Numbered from the stretch's first letter, positions 1 to 9,026 are shown. The stretch: DNA of 64,000 nucleotides from Streptomyces sp. P9-A4 (GCF_036634195.1 NZ_JAZIFY010000001.1:1932501-1996500); one strand, 5' to 3'. Numbers and translations are program-made. The notes: generated by a model not told the origin, from the sequence alone.

Positions 1-147
1 GGTGAGACGATCGCGATCCGCGACATGACGTACGTCGCGCTGTCCTACGACCACCGTCTGGTGGACGGCGCCGACGCCGCCCGCTACCTGACCTCGGTCA
101 AGGCGATCCTGGAGGCCGGCGAGTTCGAGGTCGACCTCGGCCTCTGA
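1..147 (+). CDS. sucB: Dihydrolipoamide acyltransferase (E2 of 2-oxoglutarate dehydrogenase), C-terminal fragment
   Basis: The window opens inside this gene; only the last 48 codons are present, ending in TGA at 145-147. The visible piece contains the 2-oxoacid dehydrogenase acyltransferase signature with the catalytic His of the [13 protein letters not shown] stretch, followed by the usual short C-terminal tail. E2 enzymes transfer succinyl or acetyl groups from lipoyl-lysine to CoA in the cytosol. SucB rather than the pyruvate-type E2 is chosen because, in Streptomyces, the gene before this GntR-aceE pair is sucB; the fragment alone cannot separate the two. A strong hairpin follows 63 bases downstream, so transcription probably ends before the next gene. 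Confidence 0.82.
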   Translation, partial: GETIAIRDMTYVALSYDHRLVDGADAARYLTSVKAILEAGEFEVDLGL

Positions 148-210
148 CGCGTCCGCCTAAGCGGTAGGCCGAAGGGCATACGCGGAGGCAACGTAACGAG
201 CCTCACCTGC

Positions 211-248
211 GGCGCCCCCGTCCGGAAGTGTTTCCGGACGGGGGCGCC
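211..248 (+). terminator. Strong hairpin after sucB
   Basis: A perfect 17-bp inverted repeat (arms 211-227 and 232-248) with a 4-base GTGT loop. There is no T-run, as is common for Streptomyces terminators. It separates sucB from the GntR regulator that starts at 292. Confidence 0.85.
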
Positions 249-291
249 GCCGTATTGTCTTGAGAGTCAACACTCCCCGAGGAGCCGCTTC

Positions 292-915
292 ATGACCGTC
301 CCCGTCGTCCACTCGCTGCGCGAGCAGATCCGCGAGCACATCGTGGAGGGGATCGTCAGCGGCCGCTGGAAGCCGGGCGAGCGCATCGTGGAGCGCCGGA
401 TCGCGACCGAGCTGGAGGTCTCCCAGACCCCGGTCCGCGAGGCGCTGCGCGAGCTGGAGTCGCTGCGGCTGATCGAGTCGGCGCCCAACAAGGGCGTCCG
501 GGTCCGCAATCTGACCGCGGCCGACCTGGAGGAGAGCTACCCCGTCCGGGCCGGTCTGGAGCAGATCGCGGCCGAGCTGGCGGCCGGACGGCTGGCGGCG
601 GACTGCTCGTCCCTGGAACCGCACGTGGCGGCCCTCTACGAGGCGGACGCGACCTCCGACGGGACGGCGCAGGTGCGGCACACGGTGGCCTTCCACCGGG
701 AGCTGGTGAAGGCCGCAGGGAACAGCGTGCTGCTGCACACCTGGGAGACGCTCGGCATCGAGGTCTTCACGGCCCTGTCGATCCGCTGGCTGGGCACGGT
801 CCAGAAGTCGTACGCGGAGGAGCACCAGGAGCTGGTGGAGGCCTTCCGCAGGGGTGACCCGAACATCGGGGCCCTGGTGAAGGCGCACGTGCTGGGCTGC
901 GCCCCCAGGGCCTGA
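292..915 (+). CDS. GntR-family transcriptional regulator (FadR/FCD subfamily)
   Basis: A 207-residue cytosolic DNA-binding protein. Residues about 8-70 form the GntR winged helix (LREQIREHIVEGIVSGRW, then VSQTPVREALRELESLRLI). From about residue 78 onward is the all-helical FCD ligand-binding domain, with Asp/Arg and His residues (QVRHTVAFHREL, the expected metal/ligand site). The ATG has a GAGGAG ribosome site at 279-284. A short inverted repeat, TTGAGAGTCAA (260-270), just upstream may be an autoregulatory operator. It lies between sucB and aceE, so control of pyruvate or 2-oxoacid dehydrogenase expression by a carboxylic acid ligand is an attractive inference (compare PdhR), but the ligand cannot be read from sequence. 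The C-terminus is slightly short for the family, ending about residue 207. Confidence 0.9.
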   Translation: MTVPVVHSLREQIREHIVEGIVSGRWKPGERIVERRIATELEVSQTPVREALRELESLRLIESAPNKGVRVRNLTAADLEESYPVRAGLEQIAAELAAGRLAADCSSLEPHVAALYEADATSDGTAQVRHTVAFHRELVKAAGNSVLLHTWETLGIEVFTALSIRWLGTVQKSYAEEHQELVEAFRRGDPNIGALVKAHVLGCAPRA

Positions 916-1125
916 CACAACCCCTGACGCCCCTGCCATACCTGGCCAGGGATGACGCACAGTGAGCGGGTCCACCTTCCGGCGGGCCCGCTCATCCGTG
1001 CGAGCACCCACTCAGAAAGCGCCTCCGACCTGCGAAAACAGGCCACATTTGAGGCACCGGGTGCCCCCTTCCTTGGCACCCTGTGCCGACTTTCTCGATC
1101 TGAAGAGGTTTTCCCCTTCAACCCT

Positions 1126-1155
1126 TTGATCGATCATCGATCGTCGGTTTACAGT
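1126..1155 (+). promoter_or_regulatory. Probable aceE promoter with a palindrome in the spacer
   Basis: The 328 bases between the GntR gene and aceE hold one good sigma-70-like promoter: TTGATC (1126-1131), an 18-base spacer and TACAGT (1150-1155). The spacer contains the near-palindrome GATCGATCATCGATC, placed where a repressor would block RNA polymerase. The expected start is about 80 bases before aceE. Apart from this I see nothing else in 916-1243. Confidence 0.5.
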
Positions 1156-1243
1156 CTTCGGCGGGCCGCTACCCGGCCCTTCGCCCTGTCCTGCCAGACA
1201 AGGCACCCCTTCTCCACCCCCATCTGTCCGGAAGGCGGCGATC

Positions 1244-3949
1244 ATGACCGATCCCGTAGGCAAGATTCCGAGCGAGCTCGACCAGCTCCCGGACCGTGAC
1301 ACCGAGGAGACCGCCGAGTGGGCGGCCTCCCTGGACGCCGTCACCAAGGCCGCCGGCCCTCACCGGGCCGCCTACCTGATGCGCCGCACGCTCCAGCACG
1401 CCGAGGGCGCGGGCCTGGCCCTGCCCAAGCTGCTGGAGACGGACTACGTCAACACCATCCCGACCTCCGCCGAGCCGACGGGCGCCGACTTCGACGGCGA
1501 CGAGGACATGGAGCGCCGGATCACCGCCTGGAACCGCTGGAACGCGGCCGCGATGGTCACCCGCGGCTCGAAGTACGGCGTCGGCGGCCACATCGCCACC
1601 TTCGCGTCGGCCGCCTGGCTGTACGAGACCGGCTTCAACCACTTCTTCAAGGGCAAGGAAGCCGACGGTTCCGGCGACCAGCTCTACATCCAGGGCCACG
1701 CCTCCCCCGGCATCTACGCCCGCGCGTTCCTGGACGGGCGCCTGAACGAGGCCCACCTCGACAACTTCCGGCAGGAGTCCGGCGGCAACGGCCTGCCCTC
1801 CTACCCGCACCCGCGGCGCCTCCCCTGGCTGTGGGAGTTCCCCACCGTCTCCATGGGTCTGGGCCCGCTCTCCGCGATCTACCAGGCGCGCTTCAACCGC
1901 TACCTGACCAACCGCTCCATCAAGGACGTCTCCGCCTCGCACGTGTGGGCGTTCCTCGGTGACGGCGAGATGGACGAGCCCGAGTCGACCGCGGCCCTCG
2001 CCCTGGCCGCCCGCGAGGGTCTGGACAACCTGACCTTCGTCATCAACTGCAACCTGCAGCGCCTCGACGGCCCGGTCCGCGCCAACTTCAAGATCGTGCA
2101 GGAGCTGGAGGCCCAGTTCCGCGGCGCCGGCTGGAACGTCGTGAAGTCGCTGTGGGGCAACGCCTGGGACGAGCTGTTCGCGCTCGACACCACCGGCGCC
2201 CTGGTCCGCCGCCTCCGCGAGGTGCCGGACGCGCAGGTCCAGACGTACCAGACCCGCGACGCCGCCTACATCCGCCAGGACTTCTTCGGCAAGGACCCCG
2301 CGCTCGTCGCGATGGCCCAGCTGCTGAGCGACGACAAGATCCTGGAGTGCTTCCACCTCTCGCGCGGTGGCCACGAGCCGCGCAAGGTGTACGCCGCGTA
2401 CAAGGCCGCCGTGGAGTTCAAGGGCGCGCCGACGGTCATCCTCGCGCAGACCGTCAAGGGCCACACCCTGGGTGAGGGCTTCGCGTCGAAGAACGCGAAC
2501 CACCAGATGAAGAAGCTGACGACCGACGAGTTCAAGAACATGCGTGACCTTCTCGAACTCCCCATCTCGGACGCGCAGTTCGCCGACGGCCAGGTGCCCT
2601 ACGGCCACCCCGGCGCCGACTCCCCCGAGGTCCGCTACCTCCAGGAGCGCCGCGCGGCCCTCGGCGGCCCGGCCCCGGCCCGCCGCACCCAGCCGCTCGC
2701 CCCGCTGCCGGCCCCGGCCGAGAAGGCCTTCACCGCCTTCGACAAGGGCTCCGGCTCGCAGTCGATGGCGACGACGATGGCCTTCGTGCGTCTGATCAAG
2801 GACCTGATCCGCGACAACGAGACCGGCAGGCGCTGGGTCCCGATCGTCCCGGACGAGGCCCGTACCTTCGGTATGGAGTCGCTGTTCCCGTCGCTCGGCA
2901 TCTACTCGCCGAAGGGCCAGACGTACGAGCCGGTCGACCGCGACCAGCTGATGTACTACAAGGAGGCCAAGAACGGCCAGATCCTCAACGAGGGGATCAC
3001 CGAGGCCGGTTCGATGGCCGACTTCATCGCCGCTTCCACCGCGTACTCCACGCACGGTGAGGCGATGATCCCGTTCTACATCTTCTACTCGATGTTCGGC
3101 TGGCAGCGGACCGCCGACCAGATGTGGCAGCTCGGCGACCAGCTCGGCCGCGGCTTCCTCGTCGGCGCCACCGCGGGCCGTACGACCCTGACCGGTGAGG
3201 GCCTCCAGCACGCCGACGGCCACTCGCCGGTGATCGCGGCGACCAACCCGGCGGCGCTGACCTACGACCCGGCGTTCGCCTACGAGGTCGCGGCCATCGT
3301 CAAGGAGGGTCTGCGCCGGATGTACGGCGAGGCCGCCGAGGGCGAGGACCAGAACGTCTTCTACTACCTCACCGTGTACAACGAGCCGATGCCGCAGCCG
3401 GCCAAGCCGGCCGGGATCGACGAGGGCATCGTCAAGGGCCTCTACCGCTTCAACACGGCGGAGTCGGCCGGTCTCGACCTCCCGGCGAACGCCTCGCGCA
3501 TCCAGCTGCTCTCCTCCGGTACGGCCATCCACTGGGCCCTGGAGGCGCAGAAGCTGCTCGCCGCCGAGTGGGGTGTGGGCGCCGACGTGTGGTCCGCGAC
3601 CTCCTGGACGGAGCTGCGGCGCGACGCGCTGGAGGCCGACGCGGCGCTGCTGCGCGGCGAGGAGCAGGTGCCGTACATCCGCAAGGCCCTGGAGGGCGTC
3701 GACTCCCCGGTCCTCGCGGTCTCCGACTACATGCGCCAGGTCCCGGACCAGATCGCGCAGTGGGTCGAGCAGGACTGGTCCTCGCTGGGCGCCGACGGCT
3801 TCGGCCTCTCGGACACCCGTGACGCGGCCCGCCGCCACTTCGGCGTCGACGCGCAGTCGATCGTCGTCGCGGCCCTCGCGCAGCTCGCCCGCCGCGGCGA
3901 GGTCCCTGCCGCGGCCGTGAAGGAGGCGCGCGAGCGCTACGGCCTGTAG
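1244..3949 (+). CDS. aceE: Pyruvate dehydrogenase E1 component, homodimeric type
   Basis: A 901-residue thiamine-diphosphate enzyme that decarboxylates pyruvate and acetylates the lipoyl group of the E2 subunit, feeding acetyl-CoA to the citrate cycle. Length and sequence match the homodimeric E1 of Actinobacteria and gamma-proteobacteria rather than the alpha/beta type. The ThDP motif starts at G239-D240-G241 (FLGDGEMDEPES) and closes with the Asn residues of FVINCNLQRLDGP. His-rich substrate-site segments such as GGHIATF and LQHADGHSPV are present. The ATG has an AAGGCGG-type ribosome site at 1231-1238. The gene is transcribed alone from the promoter at 1126-1155; lipoate synthesis genes lie 10 kb downstream on the same strand. 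Confidence 0.97.
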   Translation: MTDPVGKIPSELDQLPDRDTEETAEWAASLDAVTKAAGPHRAAYLMRRTLQHAEGAGLALPKLLETDYVNTIPTSAEPTGADFDGDEDMERRITAWNRWNAAAMVTRGSKYGVGGHIATFASAAWLYETGFNHFFKGKEADGSGDQLYIQGHASPGIYARAFLDGRLNEAHLDNFRQESGGNGLPSYPHPRRLPWLWEFPTVSMGLGPLSAIYQARFNRYLTNRSIKDVSASHVWAFLGDGEMDEPESTAALALAAREGLDNLTFVINCNLQRLDGPVRANFKIVQELEAQFRGAGWNVVKSLWGNAWDELFALDTTGALVRRLREVPDAQVQTYQTRDAAYIRQDFFGKDPALVAMAQLLSDDKILECFHLSRGGHEPRKVYAAYKAAVEFKGAPTVILAQTVKGHTLGEGFASKNANHQMKKLTTDEFKNMRDLLELPISDAQFADGQVPYGHPGADSPEVRYLQERRAALGGPAPARRTQPLAPLPAPAEKAFTAFDKGSGSQSMATTMAFVRLIKDLIRDNETGRRWVPIVPDEARTFGMESLFPSLGIYSPKGQTYEPVDRDQLMYYKEAKNGQILNEGITEAGSMADFIAASTAYSTHGEAMIPFYIFYSMFGWQRTADQMWQLGDQLGRGFLVGATAGRTTLTGEGLQHADGHSPVIAATNPAALTYDPAFAYEVAAIVKEGLRRMYGEAAEGEDQNVFYYLTVYNEPMPQPAKPAGIDEGIVKGLYRFNTAESAGLDLPANASRIQLLSSGTAIHWALEAQKLLAAEWGVGADVWSATSWTELRRDALEADAALLRGEEQVPYIRKALEGVDSPVLAVSDYMRQVPDQIAQWVEQDWSSLGADGFGLSDTRDAARRHFGVDAQSIVVAALAQLARRGEVPAAAVKEARERYGL

Positions 3950-3971
3950 GCCGGGTCCGGTTGTCGGTGCG

Positions 3972-3998
3972 GGCACGCATGATGGAGTCATGCGTGCC
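3972..3998. promoter_or_regulatory. Perfect 11-bp palindrome spanning a start codon
   Basis: GGCACGCATGA (3972-3982), a TGGAG spacer and TCATGCGTGCC (3988-3998) form a perfect inverted repeat that includes the ATG (3990-3992) of the WYL regulator. It could be an autoregulatory operator or, in RNA, a hairpin that hides the start codon. Confidence 0.55.
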
Positions 3999-4979
3999 GC
4001 CCGGCTGATCAAGATGGTTCTGCTCCTCCAGTCCCGTCCCTCGATGACGGCGGCCGAACTCGCGGCCGAACTGGAGGTGTCCGAACGGACCGTCACCCGT
4101 GATGCCCTCGCCCTCTCCGAGGCGGGGGTTCCGGTGTACGCGGACCGGGGCAGGGCCGGTGGGTACCGGCTCGTCGGCGGGTACCGTACGCGCCTCACCG
4201 GTCTGGAGCGCGGTGAGGCGGAGGCGCTGTTCCTCTCCGGGCTTCCCGGTGCGCTGCGGGACATGGGGCTCGCGGACGCCGCCTCCTCCGCGCGGCTGAA
4301 GGTGAGCGCCGCCCTGCTGCCCTCGCTGCGGGACGCTCCGGTCTCGGCGGCGCGGCGCTTCCATCTGGACGCCCCCGGCTGGTACCAGGAGCCGGAGACC
4401 CCGGAGTTGCTCGCCCCGATCGCGGAGGCGGTCTGGGACGACCTGATGGTCCGGGCGCGCTACCGGCGTGGGGACACCGAGGTGGAGCGCGAACTCGCGC
4501 CGTACGGGCTCGTCCTGAAGGCGGGCGTCTGGTACGTCTGCGCCAGGGCCGGTTCCTCGTTCCGTACCTACCGGGTGGACCGCTTCACGGCGGTCGCGGT
4601 CGGCGGGGAGCGCTTCGTCCGGGAGGAGGACTTCGACCTGTCCGCCTTCTGGGAGGAGCGGGCGGCGGAGTTCGCCCGGTCGATCCTGCGCACCGAGGTC
4701 GTCGTACGGCTCACGGCGGCGGGCGCGCGTCGGCTGCCGTACGTGACGGACCGGGCGGCGGCCGAGGACGCACTCGCGGCGGGGGTCTCCGGGGAGGCGG
4801 CCGACGGGGTGGCGGCCGACGGGGAGGGGTGCGTGACGGTGACGCTCCCGGTGGAGAGCGAGGAGGTGGCCTTCTCCCAGCTGTTCGGGCTCGGCCCGGA
4901 GGCGGAGGTGCTGGCCCCCGCCTCCCTGCGCGAGCGGTTCGCCGAGGCAGCCCGGCGGACGGCCGCGCTCTACCGGTAG
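3990..4979 (+). CDS. HTH and WYL-domain transcriptional regulator (YafY/DeoR type)
   Basis: A 329-residue regulator. The N-terminal winged HTH (residues about 3-60) reads LIKMVLLLQSRPSMTAAELA then VSERTVTRDALALSEAG. The middle part carries a WYL-type ligand-sensing domain (from about residue 140: MVRARYRRGDTEVERELAPYGLVLKAGVWYVCA), followed by the C-terminal WCX extension. Only 40 bases separate it from aceE, but a palindrome covers its start, so separate control is likely. Its last ten bases, CTACCGGTAG, are a palindrome shared with the stop codon of the convergent dehydrogenase, giving a 10-base 3' overlap. WYL domains bind small molecules or nucleic acid; the ligand here is unknown. Confidence 0.93.
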   Translation: MRAARLIKMVLLLQSRPSMTAAELAAELEVSERTVTRDALALSEAGVPVYADRGRAGGYRLVGGYRTRLTGLERGEAEALFLSGLPGALRDMGLADAASSARLKVSAALLPSLRDAPVSAARRFHLDAPGWYQEPETPELLAPIAEAVWDDLMVRARYRRGDTEVERELAPYGLVLKAGVWYVCARAGSSFRTYRVDRFTAVAVGGERFVREEDFDLSAFWEERAAEFARSILRTEVVVRLTAAGARRLPYVTDRAAAEDALAAGVSGEAADGVAADGEGCVTVTLPVESEEVAFSQLFGLGPEAEVLAPASLRERFAEAARRTAALYR

Positions 4980-5890
4980 TCGTTCACGTCCGGCTTCCCG
5001 GTCTCGCCCGCGACGATGAAGCCCCAGGCGTCCGGCCGCGAGCCGTCCGTGTCGGTGAAGCCGTACTCCCCGGCGAGCTGTCCGCTGGAGAGCGACCGTC
5101 CGTTCCAGCGGTGCCGGCCGGGATCGGCGGCGAGGGCGGCGACCGCCCTGCCCACGTACACCGGGGACTCGGAGACAGCGAAGTCGGGGATCTTCACGGT
5201 GGCGTCGCGCCAGTTCTCCTCGGTGACCCCGAAGCCGGCGAGCATCTGCTCGGACCTGAGCCAGCCGGGGGTGAGCGCGACCGCCGTGCCGCCGGACTCC
5301 TCCAGCTCCTTCGCGAGGCCGAAGGCCATCCGGATCGGGGCGTTCTTGGCGAGGTCGTAGAAAAGGTTCTCGCGGAAGCGGGTGCGGTTGTACTCGGCGG
5401 TGCCGTCGGTGACCTCGACGACGAGGCCGCCGGGGTGGCGGTTCAGCAGCGGCAGTGCGGTGTGCGAGGTGATGGCGTGGGTCCGCACCCCGAGTTCGAG
5501 CATCCTGAGACCGCCGCCGAGGTCGTTCTCCCAGGTCTTCTTCCCGAAGGCGAGGAGGTGCTCGCCGCCCCACACGTCGTTGACGAGGACGTCGAGCCGC
5601 CCCCGTTCCCGGTCGATCCGGTCGACCAGCGCCCGGACCTGTCCGGGCTCCAGGTGGTCGGTGGGGACGGCGACGCCCTCGCCGCCCGCGGCCGTCACCA
5701 GTTCGGCCGTCTCCTCGATGGTCTCGGTGGCCCGGCCGACCTCGCTGAGGCGCTCGCGGGTGGTCCGCCCGGTGACGTACACCGTGGCTCCCGCCGCGCC
5801 GAGCTGGACCGCGATGCCCCGTCCCGCGCCCCGGGTGGCCCCGGCGACCAGGCAGATCCGTCCGTGCAGTGGCTTCGTCTCCGTCGTCAT
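4970..5890 (-). CDS. Short-chain dehydrogenase/reductase
   Basis: A 306-residue NAD(P)-dependent oxidoreductase of the SDR superfamily. The nucleotide-binding motif G17-A-T-R-G-A-G23 follows the first beta strand (RICLVAGATRGAGRG), and a YDLAK motif (YxxxK) gives the catalytic Tyr and Lys. The start chosen is ATG at 5890 (MTTETKPLHG); an upstream in-frame ATG ten codons earlier is possible, and neither has a strong ribosome site. The reading frame stays open further upstream, but that stretch overlaps the divergent DUF4240 gene. It converges with the WYL regulator, overlapping by ten bases. Substrate unknown. Confidence 0.9.
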   Translation of the reverse strand: MTTETKPLHGRICLVAGATRGAGRGIAVQLGAAGATVYVTGRTTRERLSEVGRATETIEETAELVTAAGGEGVAVPTDHLEPGQVRALVDRIDRERGRLDVLVNDVWGGEHLLAFGKKTWENDLGGGLRMLELGVRTHAITSHTALPLLNRHPGGLVVEVTDGTAEYNRTRFRENLFYDLAKNAPIRMAFGLAKELEESGGTAVALTPGWLRSEQMLAGFGVTEENWRDATVKIPDFAVSESPVYVGRAVAALAADPGRHRWNGRSLSSGQLAGEYGFTDTDGSRPDAWGFIVAGETGKPDVNDYR

Positions 5891-5989
5891 GCGGAGGAGT
5901 CTTCCCGGAATACCCGACATCTTCTGTCTGGTTTCATTTCGGGCTTTCCGGGTGCGTCGCACCCCCCGAGCCACGATGCTGGTCCCGTG

Positions 5990-6511
5990 ATGGACGAGAC
6001 CGAGTTCTGGGAGATCATCGACGCCAGCCGCGAGGCCGCCGAGGGCGACCCCGAGGAGCAGGCCGATCTGCTCGTGGAACGGCTGACGCGCCTTGACCCC
6101 GACTCCGTGCTCGACTACGCGCGCCATTTCGAGGCCCGCTACAACCGGGCGTACCTCTGGGATCTGTGGGGCGCGGCGGCCGTGCTGTTCGACGGGGCGG
6201 GCGAGGAGTCCTTCGACTCGTTCCGCTGCTGGCTCATCGGGCAGGGCCGGGAGGTGTACGAGGGAGCGGTGCACGATCCGGACGCGCTGGCGGAGCTGCT
6301 CGACGACTTCGACACGGAGATCGACGGGGACGGCGAGGAGATCGGTTTCGCGGCGGACGAGGCGTATGAGCAGCTGACCGGCGCCGAGACCCCGGACCTG
6401 GGCATTCCGGTGCCGGGCGGGGAGCCGCTCGGCACGCCCTTCGACCTGGCGGACGACGATGTGCTCGCGTCCCGCTTCCCGCGCCTGTGGGAGCGGTTCG
6501 GGGCGGGGTAG
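5990..6511 (+). CDS. DUF4240 domain protein
   Basis: A 173-residue acidic soluble protein. The sequence MDETEFWEIIDASREAA, then a W/Y-rich middle (YLWDLWGAAAVLFDG), SFRCWLIGQGREVYEGA and DEAYEQLTG fit the DUF4240 family, which often sits in polymorphic-toxin immunity or uncharacterised contexts. There is no signal peptide or membrane segment. ATG at 5990 is chosen; a GTG lies one codon earlier. It is divergent from the dehydrogenase and followed closely by a strong hairpin. No role is established. Confidence 0.85.
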   Translation: MDETEFWEIIDASREAAEGDPEEQADLLVERLTRLDPDSVLDYARHFEARYNRAYLWDLWGAAAVLFDGAGEESFDSFRCWLIGQGREVYEGAVHDPDALAELLDDFDTEIDGDGEEIGFAADEAYEQLTGAETPDLGIPVPGGEPLGTPFDLADDDVLASRFPRLWERFGAG

Positions 6512-6513
6512 GA

Positions 6514-6549
6514 CCCGGGGGCACGGAGGGAGGGCTCCGTACCCCCGGG
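6514..6549. terminator. Hairpin between convergent genes
   Basis: Arms 6514-6528 and 6535-6549 (14 of 15 pairs) enclose a 6-base loop three bases after the DUF4240 stop. It can end transcription from both the DUF4240 gene and the convergent dehydrogenase operon. Confidence 0.8.
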
Positions 6550-6592
6550 TGGTTCAGCACCCCGGGTGGGCCGGCGACCCACCCCGGGCGGT

Positions 6593-7438
6593 TCAGCCCA
6601 GCTGGAGCCGGGGGTTCTCCTGGCCGAGGATCATGTCCGTGCGCGGCTGGAGCGCCGGGAAGAGCTGCTCGGGCTGCGGGATCGCCCAGTACTTGCCCTC
6701 GGCGACCATCTCGAAGACCCGCTCGGCGTGCTCCTCGGGGGTGAGCCCGTGCTCGTCGGCGAGGGTCTGGAGCTGCTCGTTGAAGGCGGCGATCTCGGGC
6801 GGGACCGTCTCGCCGGGCCTGGCCGCCTTGAAGATCTCGCTCTTGACCGAGCCGGGGGTCACGACGGACACCTGGATCGGGGCGCCCTTCATCAGCATCT
6901 CGTAGTGCAGCGACTCGGTGAGCGCGAGCGTGCCGAACTTGGTGACGCTGTACGGGGCCATCAGCGGGCTGGGCAGCATGCCGCCGATGGACGACACGTT
7001 CACCACCCAGGCCTTCTCGCCGCGTTCCAGCATGCGCGGGACGAAGGCGCGGATGCCGTTGACGTAGCCGCCGATGTTGATCCGGAGCATGGCGTCCCAG
7101 CGCTCCGCCGGGATCTCCCAGGACCAGCCCATGGACATGATCCCGGCGTTGTTGACGAGCAGGTCGACCGTGCCGAAGCGGGTGTACGCGGTGTCGGCGA
7201 GCGCCTCGACCGAGGCGGCGTCGGCGACGTCGGTCACCACGGCCTCCACCTCGGCGCCGACGGCCCGCAGCTCCTCGGCGAAGACGGCGAGGCGGTCGGC
7301 GGCGATGTCGGCGAGGACCAGCTTCATGCCGAGCCCGGCGGCGTGCCGGGCGAGGCCGGAGCCGATCCCGGAGGAGGCGCCGGTGATGACGGCGGTACGT
7401 CCGCCGAAGACCTCGGCGGCAAGCGGGGAGGCGCTCAT
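6593..7438 (-). CDS. Short-chain dehydrogenase/reductase, second gene of the pair
   Basis: A 281-residue SDR. The TGASSGIG cofactor motif is at residues 19-26, NNAG follows, and the catalytic Tyr-Lys is in the APYSVTKF stretch. The C-terminus (EHAERVFEMVAEGKYWAIPQPEQLFPAL) is typical of SDRs annotated as acting on steroids or long-chain substrates, but the substrate cannot be assigned. Its ATG (7438-7436) overlaps the TGA of the upstream dehydrogenase by one base (TGATG), so the two are translationally coupled. The true start is here, not at the upstream end of the much longer open frame. Confidence 0.93.
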   Translation of the reverse strand: MSASPLAAEVFGGRTAVITGASSGIGSGLARHAAGLGMKLVLADIAADRLAVFAEELRAVGAEVEAVVTDVADAASVEALADTAYTRFGTVDLLVNNAGIMSMGWSWEIPAERWDAMLRINIGGYVNGIRAFVPRMLERGEKAWVVNVSSIGGMLPSPLMAPYSVTKFGTLALTESLHYEMLMKGAPIQVSVVTPGSVKSEIFKAARPGETVPPEIAAFNEQLQTLADEHGLTPEEHAERVFEMVAEGKYWAIPQPEQLFPALQPRTDMILGQENPRLQLG

Positions 7439-8232
7439 CAGAAGTGCGTCCCGCCGTCGATGCGGACCTCGGTGCCGGTGATGAAGCGGCCGTCGTCGGA
7501 GGCCAGCATCGCGACGACGCCGGCGACGGTCTCGGGGCCGGCGAAGCCCTGGCCGAGGGCGGGGGCGAGCTTCACGAAGAGCGAGAGGTCGGCGTCCTCG
7601 GGGAGGCCGGGGCCGACGCTCTGGCGGCTGGCGCCGGTGCCGTCGGTCATGCCGGAGGAGATGGAGCCGGGCTGCACGGCGGTGAAGCGGATGCCCCGCC
7701 CGGCGTACTCGGCGGCGAGCGCGTGGGTCATCGACTGGATGCCGCCCTTGCTGGCCGCGTAGGCCGCCATGTAGGGGTGGGCGAACATCGCGGAGGTGGA
7801 GGAGAAGTTCACGACGGCGGAGCCGTTGCCCTCCAGGAGGGCCGGGATCGCCTCGCGGATCATGAGGAAGGTGCCGGTGAGGTTGATCCGGAGCACCTGC
7901 TCGAAGGAGTCGAGGCTGGTCTCGTGGGTGTGCGAGGAGCGCAGGATGCCGGCCGCGTTGACCAGGACGTCCAGGCCGCCGAGCGCCTCGACGGCGGCGG
8001 CGACGCCGGCGCGTACGGAGGCCTCGTCGGCGACGTTCAGGACGACGGTGGTGAGGCGGTCGGCGGCGTCGCCGGCCTTGGCGACGGTGTCCTTGAGGCC
8101 GTCCTCGCTGATGTCGGCGGCCACGACCCGGCCGCCCTCGGCGAGCACGCGCAGGACGGTGGCCTGGCCGATGCCGGAGCCGCCGCCGGTGATGAGGGCG
8201 CGGCGTCCTTCGTATCGGGTGAGCTGGTTCAT
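7438..8232 (-). CDS. Short-chain dehydrogenase/reductase, first gene of the pair
   Basis: A 264-residue classical [11 protein letters not shown] cofactor motif, VNAAG, and YAASKGG (YxxxK). The [14 protein letters not shown] ending is the standard C-terminus of 3-oxoacyl-ACP-reductase-like SDRs. It is the first gene of a two-gene operon and divergent from a TetR regulator 131 bases away; palindromes in the gap suggest TetR control. The two partners probably act on the same or successive substrates; none is identified. Confidence 0.93.
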   Translation of the reverse strand: MNQLTRYEGRRALITGGGSGIGQATVLRVLAEGGRVVAADISEDGLKDTVAKAGDAADRLTTVVLNVADEASVRAGVAAAVEALGGLDVLVNAAGILRSSHTHETSLDSFEQVLRINLTGTFLMIREAIPALLEGNGSAVVNFSSTSAMFAHPYMAAYAASKGGIQSMTHALAAEYAGRGIRFTAVQPGSISSGMTDGTGASRQSVGPGLPEDADLSLFVKLAPALGQGFAGPETVAGVVAMLASDDGRFITGTEVRIDGGTHF

Positions 8233-8261
8233 GGCGGCAACCTCTCGATCTCAAGATTCCG

Positions 8262-8279
8262 GGGAACGTTCCCGGGAAC
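8262..8279. promoter_or_regulatory. Overlapping palindromes in the SDR/TetR divergent promoter
   Basis: GGGAACGTTCCC (8262-8273) and GTTCCCGGGAAC (8268-8279) are both perfect 12-bp palindromes that overlap. They lie 30 bases before the dehydrogenase start and about 85 before the TetR start, a typical TetR operator position. Confidence 0.55.
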
Positions 8280-8299
8280 CATGCCACCGTACGCCCACA

Positions 8300-8314
8300 T
8301 GGCACGTTTTGCCA
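8300..8314. promoter_or_regulatory. Second inverted repeat in the same divergent promoter
   Basis: TGGCA-CGTTT-TGCCA, 5-bp arms with a 5-base spacer, between the overlapping palindromes and the TetR start. It is a possible secondary operator or autoregulatory site. Confidence 0.3.
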
Positions 8315-8363
8315 CAGCTGCACAGCATGCACGCCCGGCAGTCGCGGGCGTACTCTTCGTACG

Positions 8364-9026
8364 GTGAGCACCAAGCCCGAGGGCGCCACGCCCCCCACCC
8401 GGACGCTGACGGAGCGCCGCAAGGCCGCCACCCAGCTGGACATAGCGCGCGCCGCCGCCGAGCTCTTCACCGAGCGCGGCCCCGACGGCACCACCGCCGA
8501 GGACATCGCCCAGCGGGCCGGTGTCGCGCTGCGCACCTTCTACCGCTACTTCCGCTCCAAGCAGGACGCCGTCGCACCCCTCCTCGCCGGCGGCGCGGAC
8601 CGCTGGCGCGAGATCCTCGCCACCACGGAGCCGGGCGCGGCCCTCCCCGAGGCCCTGGAACGCTCGATCGCCACCTCGCTGAACGCCCGGGACGAGGAGG
8701 CGGCGGAGGGACTCCGCTGGACGCGCGGGCTGCTGCGCGCCGCCATCGAGGACCCCGCGCTGCGGGCGGTCTGGTACCGGGTCAACCAGGAGTCGGAGGA
8801 ACGGCTGCGCGAGGTCGTCGCCGGGCTCGCCGGGCCGGACGCGGACCCGCTGGAGGTACGGCTCGCGGCGGCGGCGGCCACGGACGCGATCCGGATCGCC
8901 CTGGAGAGCTGGGCGGAGTCGGACGCCCCGGTCACCGGGGAGGGCTCCCCGGCCGGCCTGGCGGTCCGCTGCCTGCGCGAACTGATGGGCGGGATGCGCC
9001 TCCTGAACCCGGACGACGGCGCGTAG
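8364..9026 (+). CDS. TetR-family transcriptional regulator
   Basis: A 220-residue regulator starting at GTG. The TetR helix-turn-helix spans about residues 18-65 ([42 protein letters not shown]). The rest is an all-helical ligand and dimer domain without a recognised ligand class. It is divergent from the two-gene dehydrogenase operon with palindromes between, so it most likely represses that operon and itself, and the inducer would then be a dehydrogenase substrate (inference). Confidence 0.94.
   Translation: MSTKPEGATPPTRTLTERRKAATQLDIARAAAELFTERGPDGTTAEDIAQRAGVALRTFYRYFRSKQDAVAPLLAGGADRWREILATTEPGAALPEALERSIATSLNARDEEAAEGLRWTRGLLRAAIEDPALRAVWYRVNQESEERLREVVAGLAGPDADPLEVRLAAAAATDAIRIALESWAESDAPVTGEGSPAGLAVRCLRELMGGMRLLNPDDGA

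Noticed and set aside
1169..4264. 1031-codon open frame on the minus strand
   Set aside because: Antisense shadow of aceE, which has clear ThDP motifs on the plus strand.
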